Shown: positions 11,601-26,600, counted from the first letter of the stretch. The stretch is DNA of 64,000 nucleotides from Chrysaora quinquecirrha (GCA_014526335.1 JACTAT010000340.1:507358-571357), one strand, 5' to 3'. A program made the numbers and translations. The notes: generated by a model not told the origin, from the sequence alone.

Positions 11601-14600
11601 TGGACAAATGCGAAATGCGCTCTTGATATCCAACTTTGCCAGTAGGGCATTCGGACCCAATTCAGCAACAAACCGAACTGCTTTGTCGAAGTGATTGAAA
11701 ATAACATGAGACTCAGAATCTGCGATAAAATCGTTTATTGACACACCCATCGGAGATGATAGGTTAGTGATAGTCCGATATTTCCCAGAATCCTTTTTGG
11801 GCACAACACCAATCGGGGATGTGCGGAAATTTTTTTAGCGGTGGTTGACGAAACGGACCAGCTAAACGTTTTGCTTCTAATTCACATAAAATGTTATCAA
11901 ATAATACCGAAGAATGAGATTCAGCTGACTTTAAGTTCTGTGCTATATTATCAAAACCTGGGCCACTATAGCCAATGTCAAAACCATATTTAAAACTGTA
12001 TATTAAATCAGCGACAAATTTGCGATCAGGAAAGTTAATTAGTTCTTGTTCAAGTCTAAAAATGTTAACTGGGGTTGGTGCTGTTCTAGGAAGAGGGTTG
12101 AAATTTTCAACGAGTGTTGCACATTGACGCTGGATGGCTGCCCGCACATAATTTGCATCTGTGAGCGAATTTGCATTGGTATCGAAAGCAGCGACCGGTG
12201 TTGTAGTGGAAGCAAACCCCTTGTTGTTGGCTGTCGGAACCTCTGAAGCGACGAAAATTGGAGCGGGATTGCTGTGCGTCGGCTTGGGCACCCTGTGAGG
12301 CACTGTGCTCCGAAGATGAGCCACGAAAACCTTTGGGATCCGGCTGCTGGGGCTGGGGGGCACTATTGTAGGCACATCTGATGAATTTGTTAAAGCAATA
12401 ATCATCAGTGCGCGTCCAAGATAACTGCTTATTCAAACCCATCGACATCCTAAAGGCTGCATCATATTTCAGCCAAGCTGACACAGGGTATAGGCGCTGA
12501 AAGGTGCAAATGGATTCTTGGTAGGACATCAAGTCCGCGGCAAGATTAGGATGAAATTTTATCATTGCTTGAATATAAATGTTCCAAGCTTCAAACCAGG
12601 AAGAGATGTTGTTTACTTTTTGTCTCGACCCTCCAGGGGAAGTTAAGGCAACACTCTTATCAGTACCCTCATCAGAACGAAAAGTAAGGGTAAATTGGTT
12701 GAGAGAATTGCTGCTATCATATAATGCAGTAGGCAACAACTCGTTAAAATCGACGTAATTTTGCGATTGAATGGCTTTTATGATTTTCATGGACAGCGGG
12801 GGTAGACAGCCTCTTGGGGTAGTTAATAAGATTGTAGTGTTACCTGGTTCAGCTTGCATGAAGGAATTGGGCTGGTTGGATGCGTTCGTGGACGAGGTTG
12901 GCACGGACGGCCCGACCAAATTCGCACCGGGCTGAACATCATTTCTGATACTGGAAGCTGGCGATAGTGCTTGTGTGGCGGCTGCGCTTTGTGGTGCTGT
13001 ATTCATCCTACTCTGTTGAGTGGCTTGGGAGATTTCCTCCCGGATCAAAACCCTCAATTCATCCATGGGTACGTTTGCAGCAGGATTTCCGGATATTATG
13101 TTGCTAGCAGAATCATCATCATCCTCACTCAGATGTGGCTGGCTTGGACCAGGTACAGGATTTTCCCCTTCTGAACTCCGATTACCTCTACGAAAATGAG
13201 ACACCAGACGAGTAGCTAATGCTTCTTTAGTGCCATGCGATTTCAAGCCATAAATCAAACAGCGTTGCTTCAGCTGCTGCTTCCTCAGCTTCATAAAATC
13301 TTGGTATGACAAGCTCTGGTCTCTTGAACGGCCTCCAGAAAAGGGAGCATTGACAGACATCTTAAACAAGCAAGGAATTAAAACAAATGAGAGCAATTCT
13401 AGACACAACCAATCGGCTTCTTAATCAAGAAGATATGAGATTGTGTGTCACACGACCCACAGCGAACAAGATAGGAGACCATGTGACCTGGGCGTTAACG
13501 TACATTTACGCATGCGTAGAATGTCCCATTTATAAATGTACTACATCACTGCGTCTGTAAGGGGTTTACTTTAATTTACATCATTGCGTCTGGAAGGGGT
13601 TAATATTTTTTTACATTGAAAAATCGAAAACGGGGCAGTTCTCATAGTGAATCGAAATAGAAGTGTTTACTAATCGAAAGCACGAAAAATCCGGTACGTG
13701 TAAGTGAAATGCTTGCATGCGGGGCGATTGTTTCGACCGACGCCAGTGACGCACGTCAAAGAAGGGCTTGCCGAACTCACCCCAGAAGCTGTAACAGACA
13801 CGAAAATGAAGGGGTGATGGCTCACTTAGCCCACGGTCGGCAGGGCTTAAGCCTGGGAAAAGTCCGATCTTCGTGTCTTTGACGGGCCGGGAGGAGTGAC
13901 TGTCACAAAATCAGTTTCCATGACCACTCCTTTTTAGGAAAGAATTGAAAAGAAGAGAAGAAGCTCCGAATTTGAAACTTATCTGCCACAGAGTCTTTTA
14001 CGATCTGGGTTATCAGTAGGAATTTTGATGAACTGTGCGTACTCGCGCCTGAATCCAAGAACTGTGGCATCACAAATAACAACTTCAGGGTATCTTCCGC
14101 ATGTTCCACAACCAAAGCCATCCTCGTAATCGATATCAAGTAGTTCCTGGAATGCATACAATGCCATACGCCACTGTTGATAATTTAGCATACTCGCATC
14201 AGACCCTGCAGCAGCAAGAAACATGCGCAATGACTCGTGGAAACCAATGAGACTTTCACTGAAAAATATACAGAGATTTACAATGCTGAGCATAGAAAAA
14301 TTAGTACTTCGTTGAACAGATCGCATATTCTGCGATTATTCAACAAGATTCACCTTCTACCCTTGAAAGGAGATGCTTAGCTTAGAATATACCAATGAAA
14401 GTCTTGTATGGTTACTGCTGATATCACCTAAACTAGGACTTCGTTGAACAGATCGCATATTCTGCGATTATTCAACAAGATTCACCTTCTACCCTTGAAA
14501 GGAGATGCTTAGCTTACAAAATACCAATGAAAGTCTTCTATAGTTACTGCTGATATCACCTAAACTAGGACTTCGTTGAATAGATCGCATATTCTGCGAT

Positions 14601-17600
14601 TATTCAACAAGATTCACCATCTACCCTTGAAAGGAGATGGTTAGCTTAGAATATACCAATGAAAGTCTTGTATAGTTACTGCTGATATCACCTAAACTAG
14701 GACTTCGTTGAACAGATCGCATATTATGCGATTATTCAACAACATTCACCTTCTACCCTTGAAAGGAGATGCTTAGGTTAGAATATACCAATGAAAGTCT
14801 TGTATAGTTACTGATGATATCACCTAAACTAGGACTTCGTTAAACAGATCGCATATTCTGCGATTATTCAACAAGATTCACCTTCTACCATTGAAAGGAG
14901 ATGCTTAGCTTAGAATATACTAATGAAAGTCTTGTATAGTTACAGCAGATATCACCTAAACTAGGACTTCGTTGAACAGATCGCATATTCTGCGATTATT
15001 CAACAAGATTCACCTTCTACCCTTGAAAGGAGATGGTTGGCTTAGAATATACCAATGAAAGTCTTGTATAGTTACTGCTGATATCACCTAAACTAGGACT
15101 TCGTTGAACAGATCGCATATTCTGCGATTATTCAACAAGATTCACCTTCTACCCTTGAAAGGAGATGGTTGGCTTAGAATATACCAATGAAAGTCTTGTA
15201 TAGTTACTGCTGATATCACCTAAACTAGGACTTCGTTGAACAGATCGCATATTCTGCGATTATTCAACAAGATTCACCCTCTACAGTTGAAAGGAGATGC
15301 TTAGCTTAGAATATACCAATGAAAGTCTTGTATAGTTACTGCTGATATCACCTAAACTAGGACTTCGTTGAACAGATCGCATATTCTGCGATTATTCAAC
15401 AAGATTCACCCTCTTCCCTTAAAAGGAGATGGTTGACCTAGAATATACCAATGAAAGTCTTGTATAGTTACTGCTGATATCACCTAAACTAGGACTTCGT
15501 TAAACAGATCGCATATTCTGCGATTATTCAACAAGATTCACCTTCTACCCTTGAAAGGAGATGCTTAGCTTAGAATATGCCAATGAAAGTCTTGTAGCGT
15601 TACGACAGATATCACCTAAACTAGGACTTCGTTAAACAGATCGCATATTCTGCGATTATTCAATAACATTCGCCTTCTACCCTTGAAAGGAGATGGTTTG
15701 CTTAGAATATACCAATAAAGTCTTGTATAGTTACTGCTGATATCACCTAAACTAGGACTTCGTTGAACAGATCGCATATTTTGCGATTATTCAACAAGAT
15801 TCACCTTCTACCCTTGAAAGGAGATGGTTGGCTTAGAATATACCAATGAAAGTCCTGTATAGTTACAGCAGATATCACCTAAACTAGGACTTCGTTGAAC
15901 AGATCGCATATTCTGCGATTATTCAACAAGATTCCCCTTCTACCCTTGAAAGGAGATGGTTGGCTTAGAATATAGCTACCAATGAAAGTCTTGTATAGTT
16001 ACTGCTGATATCACCTAAACTAGGAATTCGTTGAACAGATCGTATATTCTGCGATTATTCAACGAGATTCACCTTCTACCCTTGAAAGGAGATGGTTGCC
16101 TTAGAATATACCAATGAAAGTCTTGTAGCGTTACGACAGATATCACCTAAACTAGGACTTCGTTAAACAGATCGCATATTCTGCGATTATTCAACAAGAT
16201 TCACCTTCTACCCTTGAAAGGAGATGGTTGGCTTAGAATATACCAATGAAAGTCTTGTATAGTTACTGCTGATATCACCTAAACTAGGACTTCGTTGAAC
16301 AGATCGCATATTCTGCGATTATTCAACAAGATTCACCCTCTACCCTTGAAAGGAGATGGTTGGCTTAGAATATACCAATGAAAGTCTTGTATAGTTACTG
16401 CTGATATCACCTAAACTAGGAATTCGTTGAACAGATCGCATATTCTGCGATTATTCAACAAGATTCACCCTCTACCCTTGAAAGGGGATGGTTGGCTTAG
16501 AATATACCAATGAAAGTCTTGTATAGTTACTGCTGATATCACCTAAACTAGGACTTCGTGGAACAGATCGCATATTCTGCGATTATTCAACAAGATTCAC
16601 CCTCTACCCTTGAAAGGAGATGGTTGGCTTAGAATATACCAATGAAAGTCTTGTATAGTTACTGCTGATATCACCTAAACTAGGACTTCGTTGAACAGAT
16701 CGCATATTCTGCGATTATTCAACAAGATTCACCTTCTACCCTTGAAAAGAGATGCTTAGCTTAGAATATACCAATGAAAGTCTTGTATAGTTACAGCAGA
16801 TATCACCTAAACTAGGACTTCGTTAAACAGATCGCATATTCTGCGATTATTCAACAAGATTCACCTTCTACCATTGAAAGGAGATGCTTAGCTTAGATTA
16901 TACCAATGAAAGTCTTGTATAGTTACAGCAGATATCACCTAAACTAGGACTTCCTTGAACAGATCGCATATTCTGCGATTATTCAACAAGATTCACCTTC
17001 TACCCTTGAAAGGAGATGGTTGGCTTAGAATATACCAATGAAAGTCTTGTATAGTTACAGCAGATATCACCAAAACTAGGACTTCCTTGAACAGATCGCA
17101 TATTCTGCGATTATTCAAAAAGATTCACCTTCTACCCTTGAAAGGAGATGGTTGGCTTAGAATATACCAATGAAAGTCTTGTATAGTTACTGCTGATATC
17201 ACCTAAACTAGGACTTCGTTGAACAGATCGCATATTCTGCGATTATTCAACGAGATTCATCTTCTACCCTTGAAAGGAGATGGTTGGCTTAGAATATACC
17301 AATGAAAGTCTTGTAGCGTTACGACAGAAATCACCTAAACTAGGACTTCGTTGAATAGATCGCATATTCTGCGATTATTCAACAAGATTCACCATCTATC
17401 CTTGAAAGGAGATGGTTAGCTTAGAATATACCAATGAAAGTCTTGTATAGTTACTGCTGATATCACCTAAACTAGGACTTCGTTGAACAGATCGCATATT
17501 CTGCGATTATTCAACAAGATTCACCTTCTACCCTTGAAAGGAGATGCTTATATTGGAATATACCAATGAAAGTCTTGTATAGTTACTGCTGATATCACCT

Positions 17601-20600
17601 AAACTAGGACTTCGTTGAATAGATCGCATATTCTGTGATTATTCAACAAGATTCACCATCTATCCTTGAAAGGAGATGGTTAGCTTAGAATATACCAATG
17701 AAAGTCTTGTATAGTTACTGCTGATATCACCTAAACTAGGACTTCGTTGAACAGATCGCATATTCTGCGATTATTCAACAAGATTCACCTTCTACCCTTG
17801 AAAGGAGATGGTTGGCTTAGAATATACCAATGAAAGTCTTGTATAGTTACTGCTGATATCACCTAAACTAGGACTTCGTTGAACAGATCGCATATTCTGC
17901 GATTCTTCAACAAGATTCACCCTCTACCGTTGAAAGGAGATGCTTAGCTTAGAATATACCAATGAAAGTCTTGTATAGTTACTGCTGATATCACCTAAAC
18001 TAGGACTTCGTTGAACAGATCGCATATTCTGCGATTATTCAACAAGATTCACCCTCTTCCCTTAAAAGGAGATGGTTGACCTAGAATATACCACTGAAAG
18101 TCTTGTATAGTTACTGCTGATATCACCTAAACTAGGACTTCGTTAAACAGATCGCATATTCTGCGATTATTCAACAAGATTCACCTTCTACCCTTGAAAG
18201 GAGATGCTTAGCTTAGAATATACCAATGAAAGTCTTGTAGCGTTACGACAGATATCACCTAAACTAGGACTTCGTTAAACAGATCGCATATTCTGCGATT
18301 ATTCAATAACATTCACCCTCTACCCTTGAAAGGAGATGGTTTGCTTAGAATATACCAATAAAGTCTTGTATAGTTACTGCTGATATCACCTAAACTAGGA
18401 CTTCGTTGAACAGATCGCATATTCTGCGATTATTCAACAAGATTCACCCTCTACCCTTGAAAGGGGATGGTTGGCTTAGAATATACCAATGAAAGTTTTG
18501 TATAGTTACTGCAGATATCACCTAAACTAGGACTTCGTTGAACAGATCGCATATTCTGCGATTATTCAACAAGATTCACCCTCTACCCTTGAAAGGAGAT
18601 GGTTGGCTTAGAATATACCAATGAAAGTCTTGTATAGTTACTGCTGATATCACCTAAACTAGGACTTCGTTAAACAGATCGCATATTCTGCGATTATTCA
18701 ACAAGATTCACCTTCTACCCTTGAAAAGAGATGCTTAGCTTAGAATATACCAATGAAAGTCGTGTAGCTTTACGACAGCTATCACCTAAACTAGGACTTC
18801 GTTGAACAGATCTCATATTTTGCGATTATTCAACAAGATTCACCTTCTACCCTTGAAAGGAGACGCTTAGCTTAGAATATACCAATGAAAGTCTTGTAGC
18901 GTTACGGCAGATATCACATAAACTAGGACTTCGTTGAACAGATCGCATATTCTGCGATTATTCAACAAGATTCACCCTCTACCCTTGAAATGGGATGGTT
19001 GGCTTAGAATATACCAATGAAAGTCTTGTATAGTTACCGCTGATATCACCTAAACTAGGACTTTGTTGAAAAGATCGCATATTCTGCGATTATTCAACAA
19101 CATTCACCCTCTACCCTTGAAAGGAAATGCTTATATTAGAATATACCAATGAAAGTCTTGTATAGTTACTGCTGATATCACCTAAACTAGGACTTCGTTG
19201 AACAGATCGCATATTTTGCGATTATTCAACAAGATTCACCTTCTACCCTTGAAAAGAGATGGTTGGCTTAGAATATACCAATGAAAGTCTTGTAGCGTTA
19301 CGACAGATATCACCTAAACTAGGACTTCGTTAAACAGATCGCATATTCTGCGATTATTCAATAACATTCACCTTCTACCCTTGAAAGGAGATGGTTTGCT
19401 TAGAATATACCAATAAAGTCTTGTATAGTTACTGCTGATATCACCTAAACTAGGACATCGTTGAACAGATCGCATATTTTGCGATTATTCAACAAGATTC
19501 ACCTTCTACCCTTGAAAGGAGATGGTTGGCTTAGAATATACCAATGAAAGTCTTGTATAGTTACAGCAGATATCACCTAAACTAGGACTTCGTTGAACAG
19601 ATCGCATATTCTGCGATTATTCAACAAGATTCACCTTCTACCCTTGAAAGGAGATGGTTGGCTTAGAATATACCAATGAAAGTCTTGTATAGTTACCGCT
19701 GATATCACCTAAACTAGGACTTCGTTGAACAGATCGTATATTCTGCGATTATTCAACGAGATTCACCTTCTACCCTTGAAAGGAGATGGTTGCCTTAGAA
19801 TATACCAATGAAAGTCTTGTAGCGTTACGACAGATATCACCTAAACTAGGACTTCGTTAAACAGATCGCATATTCTGCGATTATTCAACAAGATTCACCT
19901 TCTACCCTTGAAAGGAGATGGTTGGCTTAGAATATACCAATGAAAGTCTTGTATAGTTACTGCTGATATCACCTAAACTAGGACTTCGTTGAACAGATCG
20001 CATATTCTGCGATTATTCAACAAGATTCACCCTCTACCCTTGAAAGGGGATGGTTGGCTTAGAATATACCAATGAAAGTCTTGTATAGTTACTGCTGATA
20101 TCACCTAAACTAGGACTTCGTTGGACAGATCGCATATTCTGCGATTATTCAACAAGATTCACCCTCTACCCTTGAAAGGGGATGGTTGGCTTAGAATATA
20201 CCAATGAAAGTTTTGTATAGTTACTGCAGATATCACCTAAACTAGGACTTCGTTGAACAGATCGCATATTCTGCGATTATTCAACAAGATTCACCCTCTA
20301 CCCTTGAAAGGAGATGGTTGGCTTAGAATATACCAATGAAAGTCTTGTATAGTTACTGCTGATATCACCTAAACTAGGACTTCGTTAAACAGATCGCATT
20401 TTCTGCGATTATTCAACAAGATTCACCTTCTACCCTTGAAAAGAGATGCTTAGCTTAGAATATACCAATGAAAGTCGTGTAGCTTTACGACAGCTATCAC
20501 CTAAACTAGGACTTCGTTGAACAGATCTCATATTTTGCGATTATTCAACAAGATTCACCTTCTACCCTTGAAAGGAGACGCTTAGCTTAGAATATACCAA

Positions 20601-23600
20601 TGAAAGTCTTGTAGCGTTACGACAGATATCACATAAACTAGGACTTCGTTGAACAGATCGCATATTCTGCGATTATTCAACAAGATTCACCCTCTACCCT
20701 TGAAATGGGATGGTTGGCTTAGAATATACCAATGAAAGTCTTGTATAGTTACCGCTGATATCACCTAAACTAGGACTTCGTTGAACAGATCGCATATTCT
20801 GCGATTATTCAACAACATTCACCCTCTACCCTTGAAAGGAAATGCTTATATTAGAATATACCAATGAAAGTCTTGTATAGTTACTGCTGATATCACCTAA
20901 ACTAGGACTTCGTTGAACAGATCGCATATTTTGCGATTATTCAACAAGATTCACCTTCTACCCTTGAAAAGAGATGGTTGGCTTAGAATATACCAATGAA
21001 AGTCTTGTAGCGTTACGACAGATATCACCTAAACTAGGACTTCGTTGAACAGATCGCATATTCTGCGATTATTCAGCAAGATTCATCCTCTACCCTTGAA
21101 AGGGGATGGTTGTCTTAGAATATACCAATGAAAGTCTTGTATAGTTACTGCTGATATCACCTAAACTAGGACTTCGTTGAACAGATCGCATATTCTGCGA
21201 TTATTCTACAAGATTCACCTTCTACCCTTGAAAGGAGATACTTAGCTTGGAATATAACAATGAAAGTCTTGTATAGTTACTGCAGATATCACCTAAACTA
21301 GGACTTCGTTGAAAAGATCGCATATTCTGCGATTATTCAACAAGATTCACCCTCTTCCCTTGAAAGGAGATGCTTAGCTTAGAATATAAAAATTCCTAAA
21401 TTAAATAATAACTTTATGTTTGCAATTTAATTGCAATTTTATCACATATCCGAACTGATGAGATTACATGAGAAACGCGCACGCGCCTGGCAGGCCATTC
21501 TTGAACATGTGTGACTGTCTCAATAAAAGATAAGTCATGCTCAAGTACAACTCCGTATACGTTGAAACAACCGTATCTGAGCAATGAACCAGTATCTTTC
21601 CCATGAAATGGTCAAAGAACTGATACACCAAGGGTGGGAAGAACGAAGAAAACTAAGTCTTATCGGGTGGGCATGTAATCTCATCAGTTCGGATATGTGA
21701 TAAAATTGCAATTAAATTGCAAACATAAAGTTATTATTTAATTTAGGAATTTTATCACATATCCTTCCTGATGAGATCACATGAGACTTCAAAGCATTGA
21801 GACAGGAACACATCAGAAAATAACGGAGTGCCCTGAAAATGCAACAATGTGTCCAATCAACACAGAATAAATAGTTGTAATCTAACTATTTCAAAATCAC
21901 AGCTGTACTGTGAGAATTACACTGTAAGACATGGTTACCTCAATGATAAGGTCAATGGATGTGCAATTTATAAACACGTTGTGCATTTAAAAATGCAGAA
22001 AAGGTATCTTACTGATAAAGTAAAATACGTATGTTCCTGTAAAAAACAGAAGCTGATGTTAGGAGATCCTCAATATCCCAACATTTTGTGATAGAACAGG
22101 CCTTAGCCTTCGTACTGCGGTCAAAAAAGTCCGCGACTTTGAAAATTAACAAATAAGCAACTAAGTGTAAACCGTAGAATTACTGAGTTGCAATTGAACT
22201 AAAGCACTACCGACATGTAGGGGAAAATACATGCAAGAAATGTTGCATGCCTCTAGCATCAGACAGATGCTGTAAACGCAAAGTGTACTCAGATGAATGT
22301 TAGCCAGACAGACTCTCGTCCATGATGTTGTGAGTCTGACAATAGAAAATTGACGAACATCAATGTGCAGCAACTAATACAAGGATAGCATCCTAAAAAG
22401 CATACGTTGTCTTGCGCACTGTAGCTCCAATGTTGTAAAATATTAAGTACCAAACTGCAGGACATTGGATCAGGAGAATAATCTCCGAGCTGCATCTGGC
22501 TAATAAGCAGGTAAAAGGCTATATAAATGATATAGAGCCTCATGCTAATATCTAGCTACTTGTTGTACTCAAAACAACAAAGTGATAAACAGGAATACCT
22601 TGATGAAAGGCAGTTATAATGGCAACAAGATTGCCACTCTCCTCTGCAGATTCTCCATTGCTATTTGTGATCTCATTCTCCAATAAGCACAGGTGTAACC
22701 ATAAAGGTTGAGTCTGGAACTCCTTTAAAAACTCAAGGAAATAGTATTTGATTACACAAACAATACAATTAGATTTTCGAAGAAGGATGAGCAGCCTTGT
22801 TGGTGAAACAGCAGAACTGCTTTCAGCTCTTAAGTCTCCTTGTAGCTTAAAACATCCTTTCCTTTCTAAAAGGCATGATAATACAAGGAAAGTACTGAAG
22901 AAAGATATATTTCATCGTGTCAAACTCCTACAACGTCATGTAAATTACTACTGAGGAGAGTAAAAAACATGGAAAGCTAGCTAATTAGCTTGGGTTCCTG
23001 AACATCTGAAAGAACAGCAAGCAATGCATATTGCTTAAAAGCTAGCTACAATCTAATGAATACACAAATCAATAATATTTGTGAAGTCTTAATGACACTT
23101 TTTTCATTAAGACTATGTTGACATAGCTTATGTTAGCTACTCTATTTGATCATCAAATTCATACTCAGAAGGTATGGTATTCCAGTGTATTCCTTCTTCT
23201 TCTTGGAATAGCAGAAGTAGTAGAAAGCCAAATGCTTAGGCTTGAGCACGTTTCACAAAATGTGCACGAGTTATGAGATGATTAAACAACATGTTCCATT
23301 TGAATCATCTGCCATCAAACCTAATATTCTAGGTGAAATTAAAATTTGTAAAAAACAAACCATATTCTATGTTTGATCCAAACATCTTCAAATTTTGATA
23401 ATGATTCATGCAATAGCTGAGCTATAAAATGAACTAGAATCATTAAAACGAACACATCTGAAATGATGTTCCCTTTGAGTTTCAATTTCAATATGAAAAC
23501 GAACAATATTCCATTTCGAGTTTCAGGTGATTAAATGAAAACATGAGCTCTGGAGAACCAAGAGCTCTAAAGTGTCCCATACAAGGGAGCACCCCAACAA

Positions 23601-26600
23601 AGTTTGAAACATCATGAAAACTGTTTCTGTCTTGCAAATAAGTTGTATGTACCCATACTACAAAAAACACTGCAAGAAATAATCATCCATATAATACTGG
23701 ACTGAAAAAATGATCTGCTATAAAAAAGGGGGAGAACTGCAGACTTTAATAAGATAGAGCATTTGCTAATGTGACTTTCCAGACAAGCTCACAAGCAAAT
23801 AAATCTACATATTTTCCCATACAATAGAAAAAATAGTTTGAACTCCATCCCAGTGAATTTGCACAGAGCCTAATGCATAAGATGCATGGCTTTAAGTCTA
23901 TTGAACAACTGTTCAACGTATATATCAAATCTTAACAAGTCTAAGATTTGAATATCAGGAATCATTGGAATCATAAACATGGGTCTATTAGATTTTGTCA
24001 GTTATAGCTGTTATTTGTGATATCACAATGTTATCTCATCTCAACATTATGACAGAGATGATCAACGCTGATTCCACGATCCTTAATATAGGATCAATTG
24101 TTCTTCATTGCATTTGCCTGAAGTAAATATAAGCTTTCTCAAAAATATGGAAAAAGCAAACCTGCATATGCAAGTAAGTACAAGCTTTCTCAAAAAAAAA
24201 AATATTGAAAAAGCAAACCTATGTCTAGTTTCTCATTCTGTTTTGAAGAGAAAAACCCCAATGCTCACATAACTGTAAACAAGGAATATGCATGCATGTT
24301 GCATATTCAAAATTCTTCTCTTCGTAGAATGTATAAAGCAGAATTCTGCAAAAAATAACTTGTCAATTAAAGACTTGAAAGACAATCAATAGTGTTGTAT
24401 TTCTTTCATGCAGAGGACTAACAAATGGCGCTACATTGACACGCAACTAAGTGAAGCCGTGAGCGCAAAACATGATTCCATGTTGTCCTTGCTAGGCTGT
24501 TAGGTTTTCATATGCTGGCTTTTTCAGCTCGACTGGCCAACATGCATAAGTTTCTTTTCTTGAACTCCGGAATGTTGATATCATTGACATTAGGCCAACT
24601 GAACTTGTCTGCCGCTGCCTTTGTAATCAAAATTGACTTCTGATTGGGAAGGATTTCCAGAAAAACTTTCTTTTCTTGATACATGTCCACTTGAGACTCT
24701 TTCCAATTGTTCCTTAAATTCCAGGACTATGGCAGGGTATGTTCTAACTTTACAACAAAGCCCATGCCATTCACAAAACCTCATTTTGAAAAAACAAACA
24801 GAGGTTGTCTGAGAGATAAAATTCAATAAACTCTCTAAAAATCCATTAAGCCGTTAGGGCTTATGAGGCACTTTAGCTGATTGTCTGAGAGATAAAATTC
24901 AATAAACTCTCTAAAAATCCATTTAGCCGTTAGGGCTTATGAGGCACTTTAGCCTGATGACTTTCTTCATTCATTATTAGGCTATTCATCATCAAATAAC
25001 ATGATGAGAAAACAGGGGACATCTGCCAAGCAGGTCCTGAAGAAAGGTGATTCTTACCTGTACAAGTCATTACTTGTTTGTTGTAAGGCCACCCATCATC
25101 ATGTATAATGATATGGGAACAAACCAGGCATAACCTGTTTACACAGGTACCATAAGATAATTCATAATGGCAGCCTGAATGAGACATCTTCTCTCTGGCT
25201 TGTAAACAATGCAACATACCTTGGAAACTTTCATTGGCTCCAATGTTTCATTGTCTTCAGAGGACATCTGACTCGCAGACTCCAAGGACAGGCAATATTC
25301 AATTTGTCTATAACAAATTATCGCTGGATCTTAAAGCATTTCTCATCTCCAGATGAAACGTCACTAGCAGGTTGCATCAAATACGATATTCACTTTCTCC
25401 ATAGGAAAGCTATCGTTGGCTCCAAGCCAATCCAGTGGACACGTGACTAAATCACTGGTCCAAAACAGAGTAATACAAGGCCATTTCGGCTACTCTGAAG
25501 GCCAACTACCTTCCTCCACAACCAAGAAGTTGGGAGAGCGATGAATACTACCAAGTATCATCAGTAGTTGCCTCTTGATCACTACCATCATCAACAACAT
25601 GGCTTTGGGAGGAGGATGAACACCACAAAATATTAGTGTCATCCGTAGCGATATCTTTGTCTTCATCATCACCAAAGTTGATACAGCTTCGACTTCAACA
25701 ATTGTCTGAAAAAACAAATTGGAAAAGAAAAAAGCAACTATGTTTTCCTCCACGTGAAGTTATCCTAGGCCCTTTTTTAGGCCAGGAAACATAAATCAAC
25801 AGAAAATGAACTGCAGAAAACAAACAAAAACGATACTTGCTGTTTAAAAGCAATAAACAACTTATCTTTCAGCTTTGGAATAAAAATCCATAAATTTGCA
25901 ATCGATGCAAAAGATACTCATAGATTAAATTCCCTTGAAGGCCCGCCATCATGACCTACTTGTCACAAACGCAGCACATAATGGCCTGCCAGGCGCGTGC
26001 GCGTTTCTCATGTGATCTCATCAGGAAGGATATGTGATAAAATAATTCACCTTCTACCCTTGAAAGGAGATGGTTGGCTTAGAATATAGCAATGAAAGTC
26101 TTGTAGCGTTACGACAGATATCACCTAAACTAGGACTTCGTTGAACAGATCGCATATTCTGCGATTAATCAACAAGATTCACCTTCTACCCTTGAAAGGA
26201 GATGCTTATATTACAAGATACCAATGAAAGTCTTGTATAGTTACTGTTGATATCACCCAAACTAGGACTTCGTTGAATAGATCACATATTCTATGATTAT
26301 TCAACACAATTCACCATCTACCCTTGAAAGGAGATGGTTAGCTTAGAATATACCAATGAAAGTCTTGTAGCGTTACGACAGATATCACCTAAACTAGGAC
26401 TTCGTTAAACAGATCGCATATTCTGCGATTATTCAATAAGATTCACCTTCTACCCTTGAAAGGAGATGGTTTGCTTAGAATATACCAATGAAAGTCTTGT
26501 ATAGTTACTGCTGATATCACCTAAACTAGGACTTCGTTGAGCAGATCGCATATTTTGCGAATATTTAACAAGATTCACCCTCTACCCTTGAAAGGAGATG

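Larger units (their letters stand above)
7560..13530 (-). mobile_element. DIRS/Ngaro-like retroelement with split direct repeats, in intron 9
   Basis: Two repeats occur twice in the same orientation: A at 13375-13530 and 9630-9785 (156 bp), and B at 9784-9922 and 7560-7698 (139 bp). Read on the coding (minus) strand the order is A1 - gag - RT/RNase H - B1A2 - spacer - B2. This is the split direct repeat plan of PAT/Ngaro-type DIRS elements, in which B1A2B2 should be contiguous. Here A2 and B2 are 1.9 kb apart, the gap holding tandem repeats. The gag carries a SAP motif and a CCCH finger, and the polymerase has the DIRS-type RT and RNase H. The tyrosine recombinase expected after RNase H is not visible. 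The element fills most of intron 9 (7431-13982). Confidence 0.75.
21389..26042. mobile_element. 4.6-kb TIR element inserted in the satellite
   Basis: The segment interrupts the satellite. TTTTATCACATATCC at 21437 begins a 63-base terminal repeat (to 21499, ending CTGGCAGGCCATT) whose inverted copy is 25980-26042 (AATGGCCTGCC...GGATATGTGATAAAA); a few mismatches. An extra 48 bases (21389-21436) lie outside the left repeat and also appear inverted at 21704-21752, so the left end is a rearranged or nested fold-back. No clear target duplication is seen. The interior lacks a recognisable transposase, though short exon-like frames exist on the minus strand. The superfamily is unknown. Confidence 0.75.

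Noticed and set aside
10965..13174. Plus-strand frames opposite the DIRS-like gag and RNase H
   Set aside because: Shadows of the minus-strand genes; no motif of their own.
24806..24953. Possible riboswitch or RNA hairpin repeat
   Set aside because: It is a simple two-copy tandem duplication with no conserved fold.
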